Made by a program: the position numbers and the translations under genes. A stretch of DNA of 64,000 nt, taken from contig QANU01055553.1 of the NCBI GenBank assembly GCA_003254905.1, forward strand, positions 217,585 to 281,584, read 5' to 3'. Origin of the DNA: Nissolia schottii. Its lineage: Eukaryota; Streptophyta; Magnoliopsida; Fabales; Fabaceae. Shown here in pieces: positions 34,701 through 46,700 of the stretch. The number at the start of each line of letters is the position of its first letter. Positions within the stretch are counted from its first letter, which is position 1. The notes beneath the pieces are model-generated. The model did no database searches and had not been told where the DNA came from. It saw only the letters and a program-made list of their open reading frames with translations.

Positions 34701-37700
34701 ATTTATGATTCCAGGCGGGCACGGCAAGTATGCCGGGGAGGAGTAGTCATCATCGGACGAGTAAAGACCTTGGCATCGAAGCGTCCAGAGAAGGCAGCAA
34801 GTCAACAACATGGGAATAATGTTTTGCATTTTGTATTAGTTAAATGGTCTAGATGGGCCATTAGCTCTTATTTGCATTAAGTGTATATCGGTAAATATAT
34901 ATAACCAAATGTGTAGCTATGTATGGACCCATGTGAACGTGTGTGTGTGTATATATATATATGTATATGTATGATGAAATGTTATGAATGATTTTCTAAT
35001 CTATGATAACATGCTTAAGTCTTGAAGACTTTATCGTTCGTTTATATATGTTTTCTCGATCACGCATGGCTCCTACTTTATGCTTTAAACAATGAAAGGA
35101 AAAAGTTTTAAATCGGTCCATATTTTTATGTAATAAGTATTTCAAGGATAATAAGGGACAAGAAATATTCCCACCAAGCAGTTAACAACCTAGTGAGCAG
35201 TGCTTACGATTTAAGCGTAAGCAGCTAGCTATGAGTGTTACATTTGGTATCAGAGCAGTCGGTCCCATGAGCCTGAGGACTGTGCTACATTATGCTTCCA
35301 AGCAAGTTAACGGTGTATATTTCTACTAAGTTGTATGTGCTGAATATATGTGCACTAGCTTTTCTTGAGCCTAATCAACTCGGGATTGTGCAAGTGCAGT
35401 AAAGCAGCCATGCCGCCACGTCCACACTACGTACCGATGAGGCCACAGGCCTTGTAGATCTAATCTGAGAGTTGGCCCGAGCGGCTTACCGAGTTGCAGA
35501 CTCAAATGCCCAAAGAAATGCAGCTCCGACAGCACAAGAGGCAGGTTCCCAAAAGTTTGTGGAGTTCGTAAGGATGAATCCTCCTGTCTTTGAAGGAGTC
35601 ATGGACTCGAACCAGGTCCACAACTGGCTGAGGAAAATCGAACAAGTCTTCAAAGATATCTCATGCACCGAAGCCCAAAAAGTCAGGTTTGCCTCCAGAA
35701 AGTTGGAAGATGCTGCTGGAGAATGGTGGGACATGACCAAGCCCCTACTAGAGCATGAAGGAGTCCAGATCACATGGAATCAATTTACTGTGGCCTTCCT
35801 TAATAAATATTTTCCCTAAGAACTTAGGAACCAAAAGGAGGCCGAATTTTTGGAACTCAAGCAGGAAAAGATGACTGTTGCCAAATACACTGTAACATTT
35901 GAGAGATTGTGCCGATACTCCCGCACTTACAAGTTGAATCCGGACGAGGAGTAGAAGTGTGGGAAGTACTAGAGAGGGCTGAAACCAGAGCTGCAAATGT
36001 TCATTAACATGCTGGGCGTCCGAGACTATGCAACGCTTGTGAACAAGTGTCTGGCACATGGGAAGCAGCAAGGAACTTGACGGACGAGCGAAACGAGCGA
36101 TACAAAAGAAAGCTCGTCGAGCAGGGCAGCTCTCAGTAGGAGCAGAGAAAGAAGGGACCCTTCCAGGCTCGCTCCCTAATAGAGGCAAGGGTCAGTACCA
36201 GTAGCAACAAGGGTCAAGGGGAGCCCAAAACCCACCCTGACAAGGACTGCCCAAGGATGGGCAGCAAGGATCAAGGCCGCAACAGGGAGGTGCTTCGGGG
36301 CGAAATGCTCGTGGATCCCAACAGGGAAGAAAGCACTTGCCGCCATGTCCAAAGTGCAGCAAGCTACACTTGGGGGAATGTCTAGCTGGACAAAATGTGT
36401 GCTTCAAGTGCGGCAAGGCAGCCATTTCGCCAAATTCGGCACGACAGCCCCACTTTCAGCTCAACGACAAGGACGAGTCTTCACTTTATCAGTAGATGAA
36501 GTGCAAGACGCAGAGGACCTAATCAATGGTAAGTGTGTAATGATGGGTAAAACATTGACTGTGCTATACGACTCAGGAGCATCGCACCCCTTCATATCCT
36601 ATGATAATGTTAGAGATTTAAGTTTATCTCCCGTATCATTACCATATACACTAAATGTGTCCACACTTACCGCACCATCCGTCAAGACTTGTCTTGTATG
36701 TCCCAAGTGTCCATTTCAGCTGCAGGATAGGATGTTTACGGCTGATTTGATATGTCTTCCCTTAGTGGGCTTAGACGTAATCCTAGGAATGGATTGACTT
36801 TGTACCAACCAATTCGTCCTAAATTGTGCCAAGAAATTGGTAACTCTTCCTCCTGTAGCCACAACCACGTCAACCTCTAAGGTGGAATCAGTAACCTTGT
36901 ATTGTTGCCAACTTGATAATCAGGGGTACATCCTTTTAGCATCATCAGAGGTGGGGACGAAGCAAGAGATCAAGCATATCCCCGTATTTTGTGAGTACCC
37001 GGAGGTATTTTCGGACGACATCTCGGAGTTTCCCCTGAAAAGAGAAGTGAAATTCTCCATCAACTTGGTTCCAGGAGCCGGGCCAATCTTGATAGCACCA
37101 TACCGTATGTCCCCGGTGGAACTGCAAGAGCTGAAAAAGCAGTTGGAAGATCTAATGGAGAAATGGTTCATCCAACCAAGTGCGTCGCCATGAGGAGCTC
37201 CAATATTATTTGTAAAGAAAAAGGATGGCTCGATGAGATTGTGCGTCGATTACCGGCAACTGAACAAAGTCATTATCAAGAACAAGTACCCGTTGCCAAG
37301 GATCCATGATTTGATGGATTAATTGAGATGAGCCAAGGTGTTTTCTAGGATCGATTTACATTCCGACTATCATCAGATTCGGGTTACGGATGAAGATATT
37401 CCTAAGACAGCTTTCAGAACTCGCTATGGCCACTATGAGTTCACCGTGATGACGTTTAGGTTAACTAATGCTCCTGCGATTTTCATGGATTACATGAACC
37501 GGATCTTTAGGGCCTATCTGGATGAATGCGTGATAGTCTTTATAGATGATATTTTGGTATACTCCAAGACTGAAGAAAGCTATGCTAAGTATCTCAGGAT
37601 GGTTTTGGACATCTTGAAGGACAAGAAACTATATGCTAAGCTCTCGAAATGTGAGTTTTGGACAAAGAAAGTGAAGTTCTTAGGACATGTGGTGTCGGAA

Positions 37701-40700
37701 CAGGGAATTTCGATGGACCCGAGCAAGGTAGAAGCAGTAAAGGACTGGGAAAAACCCACTTCAGTCACAAAAATCAGGAGCTTTTTAGGCTTTGCCGGCT
37801 ACTACATAAGGTTTATCAAAGGATTCTCTCGAATTGCACTACCTGTCACCAAGTTCATCAGGAAAGGAGTTAAGTTTGAGTGGTCGTCAGAGTGTGAGAA
37901 GAGTTTCTACAAATTAAAGGAAAAGTTGACTACTGCCCTCGTATTGATCCCGCCAGACCTTCATACACCATTCGAGGTATATTGTGATACATCGGGCATC
38001 GGATTGGGATGCGTGCTCATACAAAATCGCCAAGTAGTGGCTTATGCCTCCAGACAGTTGAGGCCCCACGAGGTAAATTATCCTACACATGACCTGGAGC
38101 TAGCGGCCACGGTATTCACATTGAAAATCTGGAGACACTATATGTATGGAGTACGGTCTGAGGTATTTTCGAACCATAGAAGTCTGAAATTTCTCTTTGA
38201 TCAGAAAGAGCTTAACATGAGGCAAAGGAGGTGGATAAAATTCTTGAAGGACTATGACTTGGTCTTAATTACCACCCCGGGAAGGCGACCGTGGTGGCAG
38301 ATGCACTGAGCAGAAAGGCACTGTACATGGCCCATATGATGGTAGAAGAATCAAGACTGGTGGAAAGCTTCTTAAATCTCAACTTAGGGATTTCATTGCA
38401 ACCTAGCAGCGTCAAGTTGTGCCAGCTATAGATCACTAGTGAATTCAAGCAGAGGATAGTAGAGGCTCAGAGGAACAGCCGAGGGGATACCTGGTGTAAA
38501 TTCACTAAGGCAGTGGAAGAAGGGAAGGTTAAGGAAGCTACTGTGGGAAGTGATGGGATCATCAGTCAGGGCATTTGTGTACCAGATGAGGGCAGTCTAA
38601 GAAAGGATATTTTAAGAGAAGCACACGAGAGCCATTTCACTATGCATCCAGGAACCACCAAAATGTACCACGATCTTAAAAAAATGTTTTGGTGGCTAGG
38701 ATTGAAAAGAGATGTAGAGGACTGGGTGAAAAAATGCTTGGTGTGTCAGAAAGTAAAAGTTGAGCATCGGAAACTACCTGGGCTGTTAAATCCTCCCGAG
38801 ATACTAGAATGGAAGTGGGAAGGGATATTGATGGATTTTGTTTCTGGGTTACCAGATGCCATTTGGGTAATCATTGATAGACTCACCAAGTTTAGATTCT
38901 AGATTCTAGATTCTAGACTGCTTTCTAGAAGGCATACGGATCACAATTGCGGTTGAGCACAACATATCACCCCAGACAGATGGGTAGACCGAGAGAACCA
39001 TCCAAACAATGGAAGATATGTTGAGAGCATGTGTGCTCGATTTACCTGGAAGCTGGGATGAGATGCTACCGTTCGTAGAGTTTGCCTACAACAATAGCTA
39101 CCATACCAGTATAGGTATGGCCCCTTTTAAAGCTCTCTACGGCCAGAAATGCCCATCGCCCCTATAACATCCCGATTTTTTTTCCTTACAAAGATTTCAC
39201 GTAATGGATAAATACGAGTCAATTATTAAGATTGGAAAATCAAATTATTAAATTTAATTCCTAAAAATACCAATCGAAATAGTGATTTCGCGATCTTGCG
39301 AACTTTCGCGAGATTCGGGTCGATTGTCAGTCGTCACCGAAAATTAATTACGACTTAAAGGTATCCGTAAAATACACTATTATGAAAATAAATTAAATAA
39401 TACCTTGACCGAACTTAAATTCCTGATAAGAAAAATTAGTAAATCACGATTCAGAATATTTTTAAGATATCCGTACACGAGCAGTTAACGACCAAATGTG
39501 ATCAAGCATAATCGAAATTGGCCACATGGCCTTTGGCATCAGGCGCACACATGTATGTATGTTCAGAAAAATTAGTAGATGTTCAGACAATTTTTAGGAT
39601 ACCTGTACACGAAAGAGTAATGACCAAACACGATTGAAAACACACAGAAACTAACATATACACACACGGCTGCCACAAGAAGCTTCTCACGGACAACACA
39701 CACACCCCCCCCCTAGCAAGGTCAAAGAGTCCAAGCTTATCTCCTTCAAAAAGCTATGGTGAGTCACTAGGTGAGTCATCACCTAATTTCATTTCTTTTC
39801 TTTTTTATTTAATTTTTGCCAAACTACACGACCTTGTGCCTATAAAAGGGCAGTCGATTTAGCTCAAAATATTCAGCCCATAGCTCTCTTGAAGACATCC
39901 ATATCACGTACTCGTTCGTTACTTGCACGTAGCAGAAAAACCAAACTTCACTACATGACTCCATTACGATTTTTTCTCATAGTTACCATTCTAAAAATCG
40001 TGGCCTTCACCACTGTGTTCTCTCAAATTTTCCTTTGTTTTCCATAGGAAAACCCTAGCCCACATACCCTAGGATACCATCCGTAGCAAGCCAAGCGAGC
40101 GTTGGAAACACCGAGGCTTTTCGGGACTTCTACGCAAAGCTTTCTGTATCAAGCTTGGAAGCATTTTTACAAGGGGTTAACCTTAGCAAGATCCACTACC
40201 TTGGTGATTTATGTGTGAATATTGTTATGTGTATGTTATTAGTATTGTTATTATTGGTTTGGAAAACTGCTGGTGTGTATCTTCGCCTTGATTGGGATAT
40301 ATGTGTACCTAAGGGTGAATAGGATTTTTAATATGAAAATAATGGTTTTGAGGAAGTTTTCAAAAGAAGTGAAAGCTAGGTTTTGATGGACTTTTGATGA
40401 ACTTGAGAAAGGTTTGAGGAAAAAGTTAGGGAAACAGAAGAAAGGATCAAAAGGCTAGTGTTGTCCCTAGGGTTTTGTCAGTCCGCTGAGCACTTACAGG
40501 GGTTCGCTGAGCGGCTTGAACGTTTCTAGTGGCCGCTGAGCTACCTGGAAACCCTAGCCGCTGAGCAACAATGGGCAGTCGCTCGAATTCCCCAAGTGTA
40601 CAAAGATCCCAACAAGCACTATGTCACCCTAAGTTATGCATGAGGCTTAGATGTGATTAGCTCTATATGTGGTACATATTCGTTATTATGCATCATGAGG

Positions 40701-43700
40701 AAACGAGTTGTCATTAGGATGTTAGGACAACCTTAGATAACTAGACGGATAATCACGTACCTAAGAGAAGATCATAACTGAACATAGGGAACAAATGAGT
40801 CTTAAGAAGGGTTCCGACCACAGAGTCTGGAATACCTTGAAGATGAGCAAAGTCTTGATAAGATTCCGACGACAGAGAGTCTAGAATACTTTAAGAATAC
40901 TTTAAAGATGAGCAAAGTCTTGCAAAGTCTTAAGAAGGGTTCCGACCACAGATAGTCCGGAATACCCTAAAGATATATACTTAGTTATATGAATAGGAAA
41001 GTCCCCTCTCTTGGCACGTCTACGGACAAGCCCCTCGCCAGTCCAGGAAGACGGATTGGTTAATGATTTGAACTCAGGCTTAGACCTGATCTTATATCAA
41101 AGTCAAGATGAAAAGATGAGTATACAAAGAAGTGACGTCACGAACAAGTTTGAGGCGCCAAGAGTGCATAAAGGGCCCAAAGAAACTTTGAGAAAGTACG
41201 AGTCCACTCCTGATCATGTTGAGAGGGCAAACCCCTTGCCATCCCGCAAGGTGGATGGTTATTCTCTATTGATTGTTGATGAAGTATGCTAAATGCATCC
41301 ATGGTTCGCTACCACTCAGGTAACAGTGCTGCTTGGTCGTCATCAATACGGAAACAGAAGCAGGTTGTAACCAGATGGGACGACGATTCCACGGTATGCA
41401 AAGGAGGAAGGACTTAATGTAACAAGAAGGACGCTGCCTCAGGGCGCGTAAAAGAAACTCCTATTCCCTCATGCATAAGTTTGTGATATATGAATGCATA
41501 TGGTTATGTATGTATACGATAAGGTAACGTCGATGGACAAAGGTTTCACCAGACGGCCGCTATAAGGTTATGAGAAACAAGAGTATGTGATCCGATGTCA
41601 CATTACTCAAGCGAATAGGATTAGTGTGCCCGGTGAGTTTTCCTATGTTATGTAATGCAAAGACTAGGAATTCTCGATCACCCAGTAAATTGGATAAAGC
41701 TACTTAGAACTAGTAGGGATTAAAATAAGTAGGGAATTTAGTATACTTTGACATCTAGAGATCTCTGGATCATATATAAAGCAAAAACGAATAGTTATGC
41801 CCAAGGATTTCCACTGAGAACGCGACGTTCTCATCCCCCACTTATTTATGATTCCAGGCGGGCACGACAAGTATGTCGGGGAGGAGTAGTCATTATCGGA
41901 CCTGTAAAGACCTTGGCATCGAAGCGTCCAGAGAAGGCAGTAAGTCAACAGCATGCGAATAATGTTTGGCATTTTGTATTAGTTAAATGGTCTAGATGGG
42001 CCATTAGCTCTTATGTGCATCAAGTGTATATGGGTAAATATATATAACCAAATGTGTACCTATTTATGGACCCATGTGAAAGTGTGTGTATATATATATA
42101 TATGTATGATGGATGTTATGAATGATTTTCTAATCTGGGATTACACGCTTAAGTCTTGAAGACTCTATTGTTCGTTTATATATGTTTTCTCGGTCACGCA
42201 TGACTCCTACTTTATGCTTTAAACAATGAAAGGAAAAAAAATTTAAATCGGTCCATATTTTTATGTAATAAGGATTTCAAGGATAATAAGGGACTAGAAG
42301 TATTCCCACCAAGCAATTAACAACCTAGTGAGCATTGCTTGCGACTTAAGCGTAAGCAGCTAGCTAGGGGTGTTACATTTTCATGATATAAGCCAAGCTT
42401 TCTATTTGATGTTTCAGGTCATGCTGTATGTTGACATGGAGGTTAATGGTGTCCCACTGAAGGTAAATGGCTTGTCATACAAAATGCATTATCCTTGGTT
42501 TTATATTTAGACAGATCGAGGCATTATATTTTTTCTTTTGAACAATTGTACTTGTACATGGAATTTCACTCTTTTCAGGCGTTTGTTGATAGCGGAGCTC
42601 AGTCAACCATTATATCAAAAAGTTGTGCTGAGCGTCTTGGGTATGCATGTTCGTTCAACTATAATTTGCACTAGCGGGTTGCAGGCACGACGTGCCTGCT
42701 AATCTCCACTTTTTATGAATTACCAATCATAAAAGAGAGGATGAAATATGAAAATGTAAAAGAGAAAATAAAAATTACGAGTGGGATGAACAAATAATGA
42801 GTAGAAGATATTTTGAAAAAAATAAAAGAGGAAATGTGGTAGTTATTTTTTGTGAAAAAATTAAAAGAGAAAAAATATGTTTACAAAATGGTAAATATAG
42901 AAGTAATTATTGGACACCAAAGTGGCAGTTATTTGGGGAATCCCCGTTATATATGTAACAGATTACTATGATATGATTGATATGATTAAGGCTTTTAGGT
43001 AGTAAATTTGAATGCCTATGAATTTACTCTACCTTACTACAGTTAGATAGATGTTCAATTGGAGAAGTAAAATTCTTCATAATTGAAGAAGTAAGATGAT
43101 GTTTTGTAAGTTGCCAAATTTTAAAATGTTGGTATTTCTTTTTTAATTGTCGCATTATCTTCCAGATTGTTGAGACTCTTAGATCAGCGTTACAAAGGTG
43201 TTGCTCATGGAGTTGGCCAATCAGAAATATTGGGTCGAATACATGTAGCTCCCATCAAGGTAATGTTTTAAGGTCTGACGCTGAAGTCATGTGTGCCTTA
43301 TTTCTCGCTGGTGTTTTGTAGATGATAATTTGTTTAACTTAATTGTGTAGGTGTCTAAGTTGGAGATCAATTATATTTGGTGTTGTAATTTTTCTATAAT
43401 TAGGGAGTGAAATTAACAGAAATCCATAGCTTTAGTCTGGTATTACTTACTGTTTCAAATCGTATATATATGGATTTTACTGAGAAGGATCTTGATTGTT
43501 TGTGATTTTTATTTTTTTTCGCTACACGTATTTTTTATTTAATTTTTAATGTTGTTAGTATCTTCCTCTGCCGCTGCCTCCCAGTATATATGACTGTTTT
43601 CTGCCATTCATTATAATGTGTTTTTCATAAGGGTGAAATAATTGGAGATATGATTCAATTTAATCATGCAGAGACTTCCATGCATCATGGTTTACTTGTG

Positions 43701-46700
43701 AATACTTATTGTATAGTGTCCTGGAGGTCATGTTTGTATATTACGGTTTTGCCGACATCACTATGTAAGTGTCACCAATGGAGAAATGTTTGAGTCCTTT
43801 ATCGTAATTTATTGCAATATGCAATAACACGACTGACCATTCTCTTTCAGAGTTGTAGTATGTTTCTGATTTTTACACGTCACTCCAATTTCCATCATGT
43901 GAATGCCCTTTTTTTTTACTGCAGATTGGGAGTATATTTTACCCTTGCTCATTCTTAGTGTTGGATTCTCCCAACATGGAGTTTCTTTTTGGGCTGGATA
44001 TGCTCCGAAAGCACCAGGTACCGTGCAACATTCAATATCACTTTCAATAATTACCCATATTTGTTATTCTTATAACTGTGGCTCATAAATAAATGCAGTG
44101 TATAATTGATTTGAAAGAAAATGTTTTGCGAGTTGGAGGAGGAGAAGTTGCTGTGCCATTTTTGCAAGGTTGGTTTTCCAATCTCTAGATTCATAATAAT
44201 GACCATTTTTTCTCCTTATATTTGCACAGTTCTTTTTGAAACCCAGTCAAGTTAACGATTTTCTATGTAGTTAACCTCGTTTTTTATGTTCAGAGAAAGA
44301 CATACCATCTCGGTTTCTAGATGAGGAAAAGTATGCTAGGGATGCTTCAAGCTCAGGCGTCCCAGTAAGTATACTTGTAATTATAAGCTTTTCTTAAAAC
44401 CTCTACGTTGAGAGACTGGGCAACTCTGCGCCATTGATAGTTTTCTTTTTTTTTTTTTGTTCTTGTATTCTTTTTTTTGTTCTTGTAAAGAGGATCTCTT
44501 GTCCTCTTATCTGTTTGTATACTTCTTTTTATCTTAATAAAATTCTTTTATCAAAAAGAAAAAGCTTTTTTGAAAGTTACTTGTTGAAACGGTAACACTT
44601 GATCTGCTTCAAGATAAGCTTAATTTCGTATAGAAGGGGATGAAAATATCCCATTGCTGGATACTAGACACTCTTTGGACTCTCTTTTTGCACATTTCTA
44701 TATCATGGTTTCCAGACCAAAGGTCTTTTTGGCTGTTCAGCGATATCCTTAATAAGTTTTTTCGTGGCATCCTAACGGAGAGACGATAAGCTGGATTTTA
44801 GCTGTCATTATCCTTTTCCTTTTTTTCATACAGATAATGAATGATGTTTTGCAGTTGATAGCAAGAACACATTTCCTTGCATGTTTTTCCTAATTTATTT
44901 TCAAATTGGCTGGAACGGATGGTCTTATTGATTATCTTAAGGCTTGCATTCAAGGAAATGTGATGCCAGTCATGCGTTTTAGAATGTGAACTGAAGTCAT
45001 TGGTTTTTTAAGTTAGAATATCAAATTTGCAATATTGTTTACCACCCACAACAATTGTGCACTCCTTGAAATGAATAAAGTGAAATATGATAGCCTTCAT
45101 GAATAGTGAATTGTCTTATGGAGATTCTGGTTTGCTTTGTCATTTCGTTTTGATGACCCGTTTACCTTCAGGTCAAGTCAGAGGGCAATAATCCATCACA
45201 AGGAGGCCAGTCTTCTGGTTAGTTCTGGTCAAAATCTTTTTAAATTCGTTATTTTTTCATTTGGCTAGGTTTCCATTTAGATTCTACCCTAAACTAGTCT
45301 TTGAAGCTTGCAATTTTTCTCAATAACAATTTCTTTCAGTAAAACTGCCAGATTTTTTCATACAATGTTAATGAGGTTGGTAGTTTAATTTGTAAATTGT
45401 AACTGCCTGCATAAGTAATTTCATTATATTTCCCATGGCAGATTTCTGACTTTAAAACTAATCAATAGATCTAATGGTAGTTAACATACCTTTCCTTTTT
45501 CTTGAAACTTTTCAGGGGGGGCTTCTGGTGACAGGACTAAGGTATGCTATCAAGTAACCCTTTCAGCTTTGTATTTTGTCCCTTTTAAATCTTGTACTTC
45601 GGTGTCTGTGGTTATAGGATTTCTTTCCCTTGCTAAATTAGAATAAACTTCGGTCTATAATGCAAAATGTATACCTAGCACCTCTAGACCATGATGATTA
45701 GGCAAAGACATAATTACAATCCAATGACATCTAGGATTTAACCCAGGCGACGTATTTAAATATAGTTGATATAAAATTTTATATATGATACGAACTATAT
45801 ATTGATGTTAAAATTAAAAAAAAAAAAAAAACATTTAAAATGATATTATAACAAAGTAAGATTTAATGAGAGAATGAAAAGGGTGGCCCAACATGAGATT
45901 TTGTTAGGATTAGTAGACGCAACTAATTTCTATTCACTGGAATCATCTGTCCTCAAACTTTTAAAATGGCATTGTTCATAAAATAATATATAAGAGTTGT
46001 ATTACTATATAGGAGATACATTTTCATCTCCCTTAATGGAACAACTTAGAGAGGCAACGCAAACCTTGACATTGCACTTAAGCTTTGAAGTAATTACATC
46101 AAAAAATCATTTTTCTGTGTCATTGTTTGTAGTCACAATAACCAATGAAAACTAACAAACAAGACCTACCACATTTGTCAAAATATACACTAAACAAATC
46201 GTAAAGGCCGTAAATATATTGAACACTAGACAAAATCGTAATGATAAAAAATATGTGGATTCAAGGTTATGGTTGAGGAAAAAAACGCTACGTGAAGCTT
46301 TGAGAATATATGGCTCCAACATCTTTAAAACACCGTGGAATGCTAAGTCTAATTATACACTACAAATATGCATAAGGCTAACTGCTCAAAAAATTGTTCT
46401 ATCGGGTAAATGAAACTTGCTTAAGAGGCCATGATTATTGCTAAGTGTTTAAAAGAAACCTAAATTTGAATATATGCTTGAGCTACTTTTTGAGGCCTAT
46501 ATGATTGGCAAGAATAAGTGAAGTTTGGCAAGAAGAGATTATTGGAAGTAGATAGATGACTTGTGCAAGTGATTCCGTATTAAGTGGCATGTAACCTTTT
46601 AAGGATAGATTTAATTTTAATAAAGTAATCCTTTTTAATTGAATATCAAATAGTATCAGAACATGTAAGACCCACCATAAAAGTAAGGATACAAACACTT

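Larger units (their letters stand above)
32307..42377 (+). mobile_element. Ty3/gypsy (Tekay/Del-like) retrotransposon inside a DDI1 intron
   Basis: A 10.07-kb element in the same orientation as DDI1. LTRs of about 2.9 and 3.2 kb start TGTAACATCC / TATAACATCC and end GTGTTACA. The primer-binding site TGGTATCAGAGC (initiator Met tRNA) follows the 5' LTR at 35245-35256. Gag, protease, RT, RNase H and integrase come in Ty3/gypsy order. Flanking T-runs (32302-32306 and 42378-42381) could be a 4-5 base duplication but are too simple to prove it. Very long LTRs and a TGTAACA start suggest the Tekay/Del chromovirus lineage. The chromodomain that would confirm this is missing, together with the integrase end and polypurine tract. 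Without the element the host intron would be about 85 bases. Confidence 0.93.

Noticed and set aside
42418-44017. Possibility that the retropepsin-like exons belong to the neighbouring retrotransposon
   Set aside because: They lie outside the LTRs, are split by spliceosomal introns, and join in frame to the DDI1 helical and UBA exons; the element has its own protease at 36566.
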